DNA of 64,000 bases from Paenibacillus sp. RUD330 (GTDB lineage Bacteria; Bacillota; Bacilli; Paenibacillales; Paenibacillaceae), in assembly GCF_002243345.2 (NCBI RefSeq), contig NZ_CP022655.2:5264001-5328000 (forward strand), given 5' to 3'. Both the position numbers and the translations under genes were made by a program. Below the pieces are notes generated by a model. That model made no database searches, was not told the origin of the DNA, and saw only the letters and a program-made list of their open reading frames with translations. Below are positions 16,466 to 25,205 of the stretch, in pieces. The first letter of the stretch is position 1, and each line of letters opens with the position of its first letter.

Positions 16466-17305
16466 ATGGGAACCTATATCGAAGCGGAGCCGAACGTCCG
16501 CTTGTACGTCGAGGACCTCGGCCAAGGCCATCCGGTCGTGTTCCTGCACGGCTGGCCGGCCAGCCAGCGCATGTTCGAGACCCAATCCGTGCTTCTCCCG
16601 AAAAACGGCTGCCGCTACATCGGCATCGACTTCCGCGGCTTCGGCAAATCCGACGCCCCATGGGAAGGCTATGATTATGACCGCATGGCGGATGATGTGA
16701 GGGCCGTCGTGGACAAGCTCGGCCTCTCGTCGTTCACCCTGTTCGGCTTCTCAATGGGCGGTGCGATCGCCGTACGGTACATGAGCCGCCACCGGCAGCA
16801 TGGCGTGCAGCGCCTCATTCTGGCGGGCGCCGCCGCGCCGCGCTTCACGCAATCCGAGAGCTTCCCTTACGGCACGCCGCCGGAAATGGTCGACGAGATG
16901 ATCAACGAGGCTTACCGCGACCGTCCGGCGATGATCAGCGACTTCGGCGCCACATTCACGCTCCGGAAGCCCTCGCCTCCATTCGAGGCCTATCTGTCGT
17001 TGCTTTGCCTGGAGGCGTCCGCGCATGGCACGATCCGGGCGATGGAATCGCTCCGCGACGAAGACCTGCGGCATGATCTCTCGAACATCAGCGTGCCGAC
17101 GACGATCTTCCAGGGAGTCAAGGACGAGATCTGCCCGTTCGAGCTGGCCGAGGAGATCAAGGCGCGCATCCACGGCTCCACCATGATCCGCTTCGAGGAA
17201 AGCGGCCATGCGATGCTCTACGATGAGCCGGCCCTGTTCAACGAGTCTTTGCTGGACCTGCTGAGAGCCGGCAGCGGAGCGGCAGCGGCGGGACGCGCGC
17301 TCTAG
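16466..17305 (+). CDS. Alpha/beta hydrolase
   Basis: 279 residues. Oxyanion-hole block FLHGWPAS, nucleophile elbow GFSMGG (Ser near 97), acid in GVKDEICPF and catalytic His in SGHAML, so the triad is complete. It resembles the haloperoxidase/esterase group that hydrolyses small esters; no cap-domain specificity can be read. No signal peptide, so cytoplasmic. AAGGAGG lies just upstream of the ATG at 16466. It is monocistronic, between a divergent helicase gene and a strong terminator. Confidence 0.85.
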   Translation: MGTYIEAEPNVRLYVEDLGQGHPVVFLHGWPASQRMFETQSVLLPKNGCRYIGIDFRGFGKSDAPWEGYDYDRMADDVRAVVDKLGLSSFTLFGFSMGGAIAVRYMSRHRQHGVQRLILAGAAAPRFTQSESFPYGTPPEMVDEMINEAYRDRPAMISDFGATFTLRKPSPPFEAYLSLLCLEASAHGTIRAMESLRDEDLRHDLSNISVPTTIFQGVKDEICPFELAEEIKARIHGSTMIRFEESGHAMLYDEPALFNESLLDLLRAGSGAAAAGRAL

Positions 17306-17369
17306 CCTTGGCTCTGCTTCCTAACCCGCTATCGGGCAGGAAGCTGGAATTCAGACGCTCCTGGAGATG

Positions 17370-17395
17370 AAAAGCCCCTTTCCGGGGCTTTTTTC
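17370..17395 (+). terminator. Terminator after the alpha/beta hydrolase
   Basis: AAAAGCCCC TTT CCGGGGCTTTTTT: an eight-base GC stem with A and T tracts on both sides. Confidence 0.9.
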
Positions 17396-17494
17396 CTTCC
17401 TTTTCCATCAATATTGCGGCATATCGTCACATTCGCTGTTCCATCGAGCCTGCGGCTGTGCTACGCTGAGGAAACTAGATTCCACTGGAACGGG

Positions 17495-19105
17495 ATGTAT
17501 GACGTGACAGCCTTTACCTCTACTTATATCGTTCTGACGGCTCTGGCCGGCGTCCTGAACGTTTTTGTCGCCCTCTATGCCCTCATGGGCAGGGCTTTGT
17601 TCCCGGGCAAGCGAGTCTTCATCCTGATGGCGCTGGCCAATTCCTTCTATACGTTCGGGGCCGCATTGGAGAAGACGTCCGAGACTCTCGACGGCATGAT
17701 GCTCTGGACGACCGTCCAGTATGCGGGGATGCCTTTCTCCGCGGTGCTCACCTTGCTGCTCGCGCTCCACTTTCTGGGCAAGGCCGACCTGATTCCCGCT
17801 TGGGGACGCTGGCTTCTGTTCGTCATACCCTCCATCACCTTTCTCCTTGTTCTGACCAACAGCCATCATCATCTCTTCTACCAGGACATCTACTTCCATG
17901 GGGATTCGTCCATGCCGACGATGGATTTCACGATGGGCGAATGGTACGTGGTCCATGGCTGCTACACCTTCGGCACCCTATTCGCGGCTCTCTGCCTCGT
18001 GTTCCAGGCGCTGCTCCGTCCCGGAAACGAAACCTACCGCCGCCAGCTGATCGCTTTGTTCGCAGGCATCCTGCTTCCGATCACAGCCTCGCTCCTCTAC
18101 TTGCTGGGCTTCAGTCCGAACGGAGTCGATCCCGTGCCGGTCGTGCTCTGCTTCACGAGCCTTCTGTTCGTCTATGCCTTCCTGTCCACGGACAAGATGG
18201 CCTTGCTTCCCGTCGCGCGGGAAAACGTCATGGAGAGCATGGGCGAAGGCGTGCTCGTGCTGGACGCTTCCTGGCGGCTGCTCGACAGCAACCGTTCCGC
18301 CCGCGTTCTGCTGCCCGCGCTGGCACGCTCCGCCCTGGGACAGAGCCTGGGCAGCCTCGAGCTTCCGGACGGAGCCGCCGCCGCCTTCCGCAGCGCCTGG
18401 GAGCAGCCGGGCAAGCCATATTCGTTCGCGAGCCCTTCGCTGCCAGGCGAAGAGCCTCGCTGGTGCGAGGTCTACGCCGCTCCCATCTCAAGAGGCGGCG
18501 GACATGCCGGCGGCTGCCTGCTCGTGCTGAGCGACATCACGGAGAGGCGAAGCATGCAGGAGGAGCTCAAGCGGCTGGCCTCCCGCGACCCGCTGACGGG
18601 CATTCTCAACCGCGGCGCCTTCATGCGCGAAGCGGAGGAAGCGCTTGTCCGCTGCTCCGGCGACGGACTTCCCGTCTCGATGATCCTGTTCGACATCGAC
18701 CACTTCAAAGGCATCAACGACACGCTAGGCCATGAAGCCGGCGATTCCGCCTTGCTGCACGCCGTCTCCGTTTGCAGCTCCCTGCTCGGTCCCGGCGACC
18801 TGTTCGCCCGCTACGGCGGCGAGGAATTCGTGCTGCTGCTGCCCGGCATCGCCAGCTTCACGGCCGGGCAGCTGGCGGAATCCATCCGCATGGCGCTGGA
18901 GAGCACACCTGCCCTCGACCCGGACGGACGGCCGCTCGGCATCCGGGCAAGCTTCGGCGTCGCCGGCTTCGACGTCGCCGGCTTCGGCAGCGCGGCACTG
19001 CCCGTGCAGGATGCCTGCCGGATGTTGTTCCGCTCCGCCGACCAAGCCTTATATGCAGCCAAAGAGCAGGGAAGGAACCGCGTCATCACCGCTCCGTCTT
19101 CATGA
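17495..19105 (+). CDS. 7TM-PAS diguanylate cyclase
   Basis: 536 residues. Seven hydrophobic helices (about residues 8-225) resemble the N-terminal 7TM sensor region of some histidine kinases, then a PAS-like domain (about 238-350), then a GGDEF domain with the active form GGEEF in FARYGGEEFVLLLPG and the substrate loop FDIDHFKGINDTLGHEAGD. It should make cyclic-di-GMP at the membrane. The inhibitory RxxD site five residues before GGEEF reads GPGD, so the Arg is missing and product inhibition through this site is unlikely. The ATG at 17495 is the first good methionine; an upstream TTG is in frame. The ribosome site is weak. Confidence 0.88.
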   Translation: MYDVTAFTSTYIVLTALAGVLNVFVALYALMGRALFPGKRVFILMALANSFYTFGAALEKTSETLDGMMLWTTVQYAGMPFSAVLTLLLALHFLGKADLIPAWGRWLLFVIPSITFLLVLTNSHHHLFYQDIYFHGDSSMPTMDFTMGEWYVVHGCYTFGTLFAALCLVFQALLRPGNETYRRQLIALFAGILLPITASLLYLLGFSPNGVDPVPVVLCFTSLLFVYAFLSTDKMALLPVARENVMESMGEGVLVLDASWRLLDSNRSARVLLPALARSALGQSLGSLELPDGAAAAFRSAWEQPGKPYSFASPSLPGEEPRWCEVYAAPISRGGGHAGGCLLVLSDITERRSMQEELKRLASRDPLTGILNRGAFMREAEEALVRCSGDGLPVSMILFDIDHFKGINDTLGHEAGDSALLHAVSVCSSLLGPGDLFARYGGEEFVLLLPGIASFTAGQLAESIRMALESTPALDPDGRPLGIRASFGVAGFDVAGFGSAALPVQDACRMLFRSADQALYAAKEQGRNRVITAPSS

Positions 19106-19188
19106 AATCCGCTGTCCCGAAGCCGAATCTTTCTTCTGGCAGCAGCCGGCAAGCGCCCCTCCGCGCTTGCCCGACAGCGGAGGAAGGG

Positions 19189-19216
19189 TTGCGCTTCCTT
19201 TATAACCGAGTATAAT
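19189..19216 (+). promoter_or_regulatory. Promoter of the small hypothetical gene at 19256
   Basis: TTGCGC (19189-19194), 16-base spacer and TATAAT (19211-19216). The -10 lies inside the imperfect dyad ACCGAGTATAATAGTCGGT, whose ACCGA/TCGGT arms could be an operator. Confidence 0.6.
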
Positions 19217-19255
19217 AGTCGGTATAAATGGGTTTGGAGAACAGGAGAGACGCCG

Positions 19256-19624
19256 ATGACGAATGCGCAAAAGTATGCTCAGTGGATGGATGACCAGCTG
19301 GATCTGTACAATTACGCCGTACGGATCGGCGACGATCCATGGCGGCTCGAGCTGCTGCGGCAGCTGCAGGACAAAGAAAGCTTCCACGAGCAGCTGCTCC
19401 GGGATCAGGCCCGTTCGCAGCTGTGCAGAGAGTTCGAGAAAATCAACCGCAGGCTGGAAGGCCTTTACGGCCGCCTGAAGGAAGCGGAGAACGACGAGAT
19501 CCGCGCCCAGCTGTGGGAAGCGGCCTGGAAGCTCCGCAAGGAGCGCTCGCGCCTAGCCGCCCGCCTCCGCGAGAGCGCAGGGGAAGAGAGCCGGCAGCCT
19601 GGCAGGAGCAGCTTGAGAGGGTAG
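19256..19624 (+). CDS. Small hypothetical protein, charged, helical
   Basis: 122 residues, not recognised. It is rich in Glu, Arg, Leu and Gln with heptad-like spacing (about residues 30-105), so probably a coiled coil or helical bundle, and has no signal peptide or membrane helix. GGAGAG precedes the ATG at moderate distance. It has its own promoter with a consensus -10 and ends in a shared bidirectional terminator, which supports a real gene. Function unknown. Confidence 0.65.
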   Translation: MTNAQKYAQWMDDQLDLYNYAVRIGDDPWRLELLRQLQDKESFHEQLLRDQARSQLCREFEKINRRLEGLYGRLKEAENDEIRAQLWEAAWKLRKERSRLAARLRESAGEESRQPGRSSLRG

Positions 19625-19665
19625 GAAAAAAAGGGTATCCGGCCGCGCGGCCGGATACCCTTTTG
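19625..19665. terminator. Bidirectional terminator between convergent small genes
   Basis: Perfect stem AAGGGTATCCGGCCG / CGGCCGGATACCCTT with an A run before and a T run after; serves both strands. Confidence 0.9.
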
Positions 19666-19673
19666 CAGATGTA

Positions 19674-19841
19674 TTAAGCGTTCAGCCCGGATTGGCCGCT
19701 TGCCTTGCCGCCTTCCGGCTCGGGATCGTCCTGCTGCTCGACCGTCTCGCTCGGCACTTCGGCGCCCCCCTTGCCGACTTCGGCCTCCTCGCTCTCGGCT
19801 CCATCGCGCACCGACTTGTCCTTCTCCGCGAATGATTCCAT
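19674..19841 (-). CDS. Small acidic hypothetical protein
   Basis: 55 residues, very acidic and hydrophilic (ESFAEKDKSVRDGAESEEAE near the start, EQQDDPEPEGGK later), probably disordered. The ATG at 19841 is chosen because AAAGGGATGAGGAC lies just upstream; a longer reading from 19874 lacks a site. It ends at the shared bidirectional terminator. I do not recognise the family. Confidence 0.5.
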   Translation of the reverse strand: MESFAEKDKSVRDGAESEEAEVGKGGAEVPSETVEQQDDPEPEGGKASGQSGLNA

Positions 19842-20046
19842 GTCCTCATCCCTTTCCCGTATAGTAAACCTCATGTTCTTCCTTCAACGGTTTCCCGGAT
19901 TTAGAAACGCCTTTCCTGTCTCGCTGTTAAAAGAGCCTTCCCGAAAGATGGCAAGCCCATACCGGAATCATCGGCGCAAGAGGGCTTCGCGGCTGAACGG
20001 GGCGGCCGCATCGCTTGCCGCCAGCCGGACACGGGGCCGCCAGCGA

Positions 20047-20078
20047 CAAAAAAACCGGCCCGGGAAATCCGGCCGGCT
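20047..20078 (-). terminator. Terminator of the secreted hypothetical gene
   Basis: Minus strand: CCGGCC, short loop, GGCCGG, then eight T. Lies about 20 bases after the stop. Confidence 0.85.
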
Positions 20079-20098
20079 GTCGATGCTTCAGGGAGCGC

Positions 20099-21061
20099 TC
20101 AGTTGTACTGCATCGGAATTTGCTTGCTTCTCCAGAGACTCAGCTCATCGGTCAGCTTGCCGCCATTGCGGTCGGACACCTTGAGGAAGTTGGACAGCTT
20201 GAGCAGCAGCGGGCTCTTGGAGACATCTCCGTCCGCCACGGCTTTCTTGTAGGCTTCAACCGCCTTGGCGTTGATGACTTTGCTTTCGTAATCGAACAAA
20301 GGCGTATTGTTGCTGCCATAAAAGACGTTCCACTTGGTCAGGCGGTACATGGACTCCACCTTGGCCTTGCGGTTCGAGGACGGATAGCTGCGCAGGAATT
20401 TCTCCTGGGCCAGGTTGCGCTGCAGCAGCTCTCCCCATCCGATGATGATCGCCGCATCTCTAAGCGTCGGTTTCGACGTCTCAAGGGACATCATGGCGAT
20501 ATAAGCGGCGATGTCGGCCCCGACGTGGGACTTGTAGGCTTCATAGGACACATAATCGATTTCGGGGAAGTACATCCCTTCCGCCGTGGAGATGCGGTAG
20601 CCTTGGCTGCGGGCTTCGCCGAGCAGCTTCTTCGTCTTCTCGTCAGCCGCGTTTTTGATCAGCGAGTCGATCGAGCCGCTGCTTCCCTTGCGCCAAGCGG
20701 CGTCGATCGACTTCTGCACGGAGCTCGCGGCGATGCGGTTCTGCAGGGATTCCAGCCCGGCAGTCTGCGCGTTCTCCAGACGCAGCACCATCATGGAGCC
20801 CGTCCATTTGTCGGCTTCACCGATATGCTTGTTCAAATAGGCAACGGCCTGGCTCAGCGTCTTGGAGCTGGATGCCAGCCTGATATATTCGTTGTACATC
20901 TTCTTGACCGCTGCCGCATTGGCGGGAACGGCGGTTATGGCAGCCTCGCCTGCAGCGGGTGCCGGCTGGCCTTCGAGGGCAAATACAGCGCCGCCTCCGG
21001 AGAGAGCCATCGTCAAAGCCAGGAGAGAGCCTGCGGTTCGTTTCCAAGTCTTGTTCATCAT
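20099..21061 (-). CDS. Secreted hypothetical protein
   Basis: 320 residues. The N-terminus (MMNKTWKRTAGSLLALTMAL, then a Gly/Ala stretch) is a Sec signal peptide with likely cleavage near residue 29 (VFALEG). The mature part is helical, with many Lys/Ala and Tyr-containing segments (KKMYNEYIRLASSSKTL, FLRSYPSSNRKAKVESMYRL). No catalytic motif or anchor recognised. AGGGAGG precedes the double ATG. It is alone on its transcript. Family unknown to me; a cell-wall or spore-surface role would be speculation. Confidence 0.75.
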   Translation of the reverse strand: MMNKTWKRTAGSLLALTMALSGGGAVFALEGQPAPAAGEAAITAVPANAAAVKKMYNEYIRLASSSKTLSQAVAYLNKHIGEADKWTGSMMVLRLENAQTAGLESLQNRIAASSVQKSIDAAWRKGSSGSIDSLIKNAADEKTKKLLGEARSQGYRISTAEGMYFPEIDYVSYEAYKSHVGADIAAYIAMMSLETSKPTLRDAAIIIGWGELLQRNLAQEKFLRSYPSSNRKAKVESMYRLTKWNVFYGSNNTPLFDYESKVINAKAVEAYKKAVADGDVSKSPLLLKLSNFLKVSDRNGGKLTDELSLWRSKQIPMQYN

Positions 21062-21250
21062 GTCGTTCCTCCCTAGATTCAGCTCTTGCTTCAGGTGCGC
21101 ACCCTGCTTACCCTTTCAGACGGTATATACACGGGAAGGTTGCAGGAGAATCAAAGTCCTCTCCGCATCCATGCGAGTCATGCCGGTCCGGCAGCCTGCA
21201 TACCCTATTAGGGACAGGTATCCAGCAGCATGGAGACGGAGGTGAATGCA

Positions 21251-21421
21251 ATGGCATGCGAAGTATCATGCGAGGTCAGCAGCTGCAAGAACTGGTCTCT
21301 CAACAATGTCTGCACGGCGGCAGCGATCACAGTGGCGCTGGCTGGCGAGCGGACGGACCGCAAGGCCGAGGACGCGGGCTGCCGCACGTTCGAGCCCAGG
21401 CAGCAGGAAGCTAGCGCCTGA
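21251..21421 (+). CDS. DUF1540-type small cysteine-rich protein
   Basis: 56 residues. The pattern MACEVSCEVSSCKNW ... NVCTAAAITV ... GCRTFEP fits the DUF1540 family, whose members are short and carry four or more conserved Cys, probably binding a metal. The ATG at 21251 is chosen over the one at 21230 because GGAGGTG lies 7 bases before it. Many DUF1540 genes belong to sporulating Firmicutes; the function is not known. It ends near a strong bidirectional terminator. Confidence 0.75.
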   Translation: MACEVSCEVSSCKNWSLNNVCTAAAITVALAGERTDRKAEDAGCRTFEPRQQEASA

Positions 21422-21559
21422 TTTCTATGTTCTCCGCTCTCCGCAGCCGCGGTACGGGCGGCATGCGCACAACTGCCGGCTGCGCAATGAGCTGCGCCGC
21501 CGCTTGGAACGGTGCAGGCAGAGCCGGCGGCAGTCGAAGGACGGCTCGGCCTGCCGAAC

Positions 21560-21589
21560 GGCAAAAAGGCGCCTTGGCGCCTTTTTGCC
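21560..21589. terminator. Bidirectional terminator
   Basis: GGCAAAAAGGCGCC TT GGCGCCTTTTTGCC, a perfect 14-base dyad. It ends the DUF1540 gene on the plus strand and the PAS-MCP gene on the minus strand. Confidence 0.9.
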
Positions 21590-21626
21590 GTGGAACTCAA
21601 ATGTCACCCTGCAGACAGACAGCCGC

Positions 21627-22613
21627 TCAGAGGAGCCGGTTCAAAGCCTGGGCTTCGACTTCCAACTGCTCCGCAGCTTCTCCGATCGAATGGAACTCGG
21701 CCACGGCCTCCCGGATCCGGGCCCGGCTGTCCCGCATCGCGGACTGCGACCTGCGGGTGTCCTGGCTCAGCCGGCCGATCTTTCCGGATATGGTCTCGAC
21801 CGTCTCCTCGATCTCCTTGGCGGAGGTCTGCACTCTCTGGGCGAGCTTTCTCACTTCCGTGGCCACGACATTGAACCCGCGTCCATGCTCCCCGGCATGG
21901 GCGGCTTCGATCGCCGCGTTCAGGCCGAGCAGATGCGTCTGGGACGATATCTCACCGATGATCTGGACGATGCCGCCGACCGCTTCCGCCTGCTGCTCCA
22001 GATCCAGAAGAAAGCCGAGCTTCGACTCGCTGTCCTCGACCAGCTCCTCGAACGTCGAGGCAATGCGCTCATTGCGCTGAATGCCCGCTTCTGTCCGCTC
22101 CAGCAGCTCCTCCGCCATTTCCGTCAGCTTCTCCTTCACGCCCGCAGCTGCGGCTTCGCGATCCGTAATGTCGGTCGCCACCTTCAAGACGGCCTCCACG
22201 CAGCCGCCGGCTCCGATGATCGGCATATAGGTCGCTTCCAGCCACAGCCGGCTCCCATCCTTGGCCAGACGTTGAATCTTCTCCTGGAATTTGCGGCCTT
22301 CCCTGAGCTCGGTCCACAGCTTCGGATAGGCGTCGCTTGCCGCAAATTCAGCCGTGCAGAACTTCCTGTGATGCAGGCCCGGCAGCTCGTCCTTCCGGTA
22401 TCCCATCGCCGCGGCAAAGTTTTCATTGGCCCAAAGCACATTTCCTTGGGCATCGAACTCGATCATCGCCAAAGCCTGCTCAAGCGCAGCCAGGACGGAA
22501 TTCCCCTCCAGCACTTGCGTGCTCTCAGGTGTTAGGTGGGCTATTGTACTCAAAAACGACACTTCCCCGCGGCTGGTATAGAAATCGATGGATGATAGGA
22601 TGCCGATAGGCAT
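21627..22613 (-). CDS. Soluble PAS-MCP signalling protein
   Basis: 328 residues. One PAS domain (about 40-155: [23 protein letters not shown] ... DITDREA) followed by a short methyl-accepting signalling domain with the hairpin-tip motif [27 protein letters not shown]. No membrane helix, so a cytoplasmic energy- or redox-type sensor that would talk to CheA/CheW, or a BdlA-like biofilm regulator. The signalling helices are shorter than in full chemoreceptors. The start is uncertain: GAAGGG lies about 14 bases upstream of the ATG. Confidence 0.82.
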   Translation of the reverse strand: MPIGILSSIDFYTSRGEVSFLSTIAHLTPESTQVLEGNSVLAALEQALAMIEFDAQGNVLWANENFAAAMGYRKDELPGLHHRKFCTAEFAASDAYPKLWTELREGRKFQEKIQRLAKDGSRLWLEATYMPIIGAGGCVEAVLKVATDITDREAAAAGVKEKLTEMAEELLERTEAGIQRNERIASTFEELVEDSESKLGFLLDLEQQAEAVGGIVQIIGEISSQTHLLGLNAAIEAAHAGEHGRGFNVVATEVRKLAQRVQTSAKEIEETVETISGKIGRLSQDTRRSQSAMRDSRARIREAVAEFHSIGEAAEQLEVEAQALNRLL

Positions 22614-22747
22614 ATGGACTTTCTTTACCCTTCATTCGGCGGCTTGAACCGTTTGTATTAGCCATTGGGAAAACTATTTTCGGCGGGAATCCGGCCTTCA
22701 TCCGCATCGGGCTCGGACCCGGCTTCCCCGAAGACTCCGCGCGCATC

Positions 22748-22782
22748 AAAAAGCCCGCCGGCAGCAACGCTCCGGCAGGCCT
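22748..22782 (-). terminator. Terminator of the GTPase gene
   Basis: Minus strand: GCCTGCCGG, loop, CCGGCGGGC (one G-U), then TTTTT. Confidence 0.8.
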
Positions 22783-22831
22783 TGTCTCCATCCTTTGCCC
22801 CGATCGCAAGGCCCCGTTCAGCAAAGCCGTC

Positions 22832-24301
22832 CTACCCTTTGGCTTGCTTGCGGAACATGCCGTACAGCTTGCCGATCGTAGCGGCATTGATATCCATATT
22901 GTTCTCGTAGGCATACTTGACCGCATAGCCGAGCGCCAGCGTCATCGCTCCGGCCACCGAAGCCCCGGCTACGGACCCCGCTCCGGGAAACAGCTTCAGC
23001 ACTTGCCTGAATACGCTTTTGCCGATATTGCCGACCACCGTGGCGACGACGAGCTCGCGCGCCGTCTCCTTGCTGATCGGCTTGCCGTACAAGACGGCCA
23101 GCCGCGTAAGCAGTCCGATCTGCACCGCCGTGATCGGCACGATATCCGCTCCGGGAATCGGAGCCGCGCCGATAGCCGACGCGGATGCGGCCGCTCCCAG
23201 GATCCACTTGTTAGCCGCCGCCGATTTCTCCTTGAGATTTTTCGCGAACAGCAGATCCTTGGACTTTTTTCGGAGCAGCTCCAGAATGGCGGCCCTCAGC
23301 GCTTCGATATTCTCGCCGGTGCGGGAGGAGACGGGAACGACATCGTACTTGCCTCCGGTCTCCTGCTTCACCCTAGCGGCGATGCGATCGACCTCGTCCG
23401 CCGCATCGATCTTGTTGAGCACGATCAGAATATTGGGATTCGTGTCCCGGATGGCCTCGAAGGAGCGCTTCTCCGCCTCCGAATAGACCGTTCCGGCTGC
23501 ATTCAGGAAGAACAGGATGATGTCCGCCTGACGGTAGTAGTCCATCGTCTGCTGCGAATTCTCCACCCGCACGTCGTTCAAGCCCGGCGTATCGACGAAG
23601 AAGATCCGCTCCTTGAACAGGTACGGGCGGATATCGGCCGTTTCTCCAGGCTCCGCCCCGACTCCCGCCACCGTCTCGCCGACGATGCGGTTGAGGGTCG
23701 AGGATTTGCCCGCGTTCACGTCGCCGACGAGCGCGATCAGAATATCCTGGTCGAGCTCCCTGCCGATCTCGGCCATATGCTGCTCGTACTGCGCCTCCGC
23801 GGCTCGTCTCCATTCCACTTCCCAGCCGGAAGCTATGGGCAGAAGCTCGTTCAGGCGTTCCTCGAGAGGAGGCGAGAGCAGGCCGGAGTCCGCCCGGGAA
23901 TCATCCATGCCGGCTGCAAGCGCGCACATGGAGCCTCCTTCCGCCGGGTGGACCAGCAGAGCGCCGGCGCTCTGCTGGCTCGACGCCTGATCCAGCTCGG
24001 CAGCGGCGGCATAAGCATCCGCGGCATCCCCTCCCGAGGGCGCCGCCGCGCTTGCTCCGTCCTCGGAGCCATCCGAGAAGGCCGCCGCGTACGATGCGCT
24101 CCCATCCGTCAGCGATGCGGAGGCGGGAGCAGCGGATGCTTCGGATGAAGCCGCTCCGGCAGGCAATCCGGCCGCCGCCGCACGCCCCGCTTCGATCATG
24201 GCATCCGCCTCGCCCTGCATGGCCTCCTCGGCCATTTTCCGAACGCGATCCGCTTCCGGCAATTCCCGTCCCTCGTCGTGTCCATATACCCGCTCTTCCA
24301 T
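22832..24301 (-). CDS. Era/dynamin-like GTPase with C-terminal DUF697-like region
   Basis: 489 residues. A long N-terminal segment (about 30-130) of Ala, Ser, Gly and acidic residues is probably disordered. The GTPase domain follows with G1 GDVNAGKSS, G3 DTPGL and G4 NKID, all intact. After about residue 370 come hydrophobic stretches (WILGAAASASAIGAAPIPGADIVPITAVQ and a Gly/Ala-rich AGASVAGAMTLALGYAVKYA) typical of DUF697, which associates with membranes. GAAGGGAG precedes the ATG. Likely a membrane-linked regulatory GTPase; partner unknown. Confidence 0.8.
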   Translation of the reverse strand: MEERVYGHDEGRELPEADRVRKMAEEAMQGEADAMIEAGRAAAAGLPAGAASSEASAAPASASLTDGSASYAAAFSDGSEDGASAAAPSGGDAADAYAAAAELDQASSQQSAGALLVHPAEGGSMCALAAGMDDSRADSGLLSPPLEERLNELLPIASGWEVEWRRAAEAQYEQHMAEIGRELDQDILIALVGDVNAGKSSTLNRIVGETVAGVGAEPGETADIRPYLFKERIFFVDTPGLNDVRVENSQQTMDYYRQADIILFFLNAAGTVYSEAEKRSFEAIRDTNPNILIVLNKIDAADEVDRIAARVKQETGGKYDVVPVSSRTGENIEALRAAILELLRKKSKDLLFAKNLKEKSAAANKWILGAAASASAIGAAPIPGADIVPITAVQIGLLTRLAVLYGKPISKETARELVVATVVGNIGKSVFRQVLKLFPGAGSVAGASVAGAMTLALGYAVKYAYENNMDINAATIGKLYGMFRKQAKG

Positions 24302-24475
24302 TCCCAGTTCTCCCTTCGGCTCTTCCGTATTCGACCGTCATGAAGTCTTTCTCTCTCTTACCTCGAAAGAGCCCGGCGTGAATCTGGCGAAGCCGCCGCG
24401 CGCGGGAAGAAAAGGTTGCCGGCACCGCGCCGCGGGTATGATAGCCTCATAACCGCAAAACCAAGGAGGTCCGCC

Positions 24476-25003
24476 ATGAAACCCGGTCCCGAGCATCGCC
24501 CTTGCGTCCGAACGTTTTCATTCCGCGATGACGGCAGCATTCCCAACCATCCCCGCCTCCCCGTCCTTCTCTATCCTCGGGCCGTCTCCGAGCCGGGACG
24601 GATGGAGCTTCTCTTCGCCTCCAACGGCTGGGGAAATACGTGGACGAACGGGGTCTTCTCCTATCATCACTACCACAGCAATGCCCATGAGGCGCTCGGC
24701 GTCGCGCGCGGCAGCGCCAGGCTCCGGCTGGGAGGAGAGCAGGGAGACACCGTCGAGGTACGGGCGGGCGACGTCATTGTCCTGCCGGCCGGAACCGGAC
24801 ACAAGAAGCTTCAGGCTAGCGCCGATTTCCTGATCTCCGGCGGTTATCCCGGAGGCATGGATTACAACATCCGCACAGGCGGGCCCGGCGAGCGTCCGCG
24901 CGTGCTGGAGGAGATCCGGCTCGTGCCGATGCCCGCCTCCGATCCCGTCTACGGAAGGGAAGGACCGCTTTTGACGCTGTGGGGCAGCAGCCAAGGGGCC
25001 TAA
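24476..25003 (+). CDS. Cupin-domain protein, YjlB-like
   Basis: 175 residues. TFSFRDDGSIPNHPRLPVLLY is the start seen in the B. subtilis YjlB family. The cupin core has the first metal motif in YHHYHSNAHEALGV and the second in LPAGTGHKKL, so a metal site is likely. Function of the family is not established. The ATG at 24476 follows AAGGAGGTCCGCC. Monocistronic. Confidence 0.8.
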   Translation: MKPGPEHRPCVRTFSFRDDGSIPNHPRLPVLLYPRAVSEPGRMELLFASNGWGNTWTNGVFSYHHYHSNAHEALGVARGSARLRLGGEQGDTVEVRAGDVIVLPAGTGHKKLQASADFLISGGYPGGMDYNIRTGGPGERPRVLEEIRLVPMPASDPVYGREGPLLTLWGSSQGA

Positions 25004-25159
25004 TAGAGAATAGGACGGCTTGCCCGCAGGACCGGAGCCGGCTGCGCCGGACGGCGGCAGCGATGGAGCCGTCCCCTTCCATGCGTACGTGAGATAGGCA
25101 TCCGTTAGGCATGGGATAGGCGCCGAAAAGGAAAGCCTTCTATATTTCTCTAGTTCGCT

Positions 25160-25181
25160 TAAAATAAATGTGAGTAATCAC
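25160..25181 (+). promoter_or_regulatory. Promoter and palindromic operator of the ABC/TetR operon
   Basis: TTCTAT (25138-25143), 16-base spacer, TAAAAT (25160-25165), then GTGA-GTAA-TCAC (25170-25181) over the likely transcription start. A site of this shape fits TetR-family binding; the operon encodes a TetR protein at 27032. Confidence 0.5.
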
Positions 25182-25205
25182 TTATCAGAAGGAGATGAAG
25201 CATCC

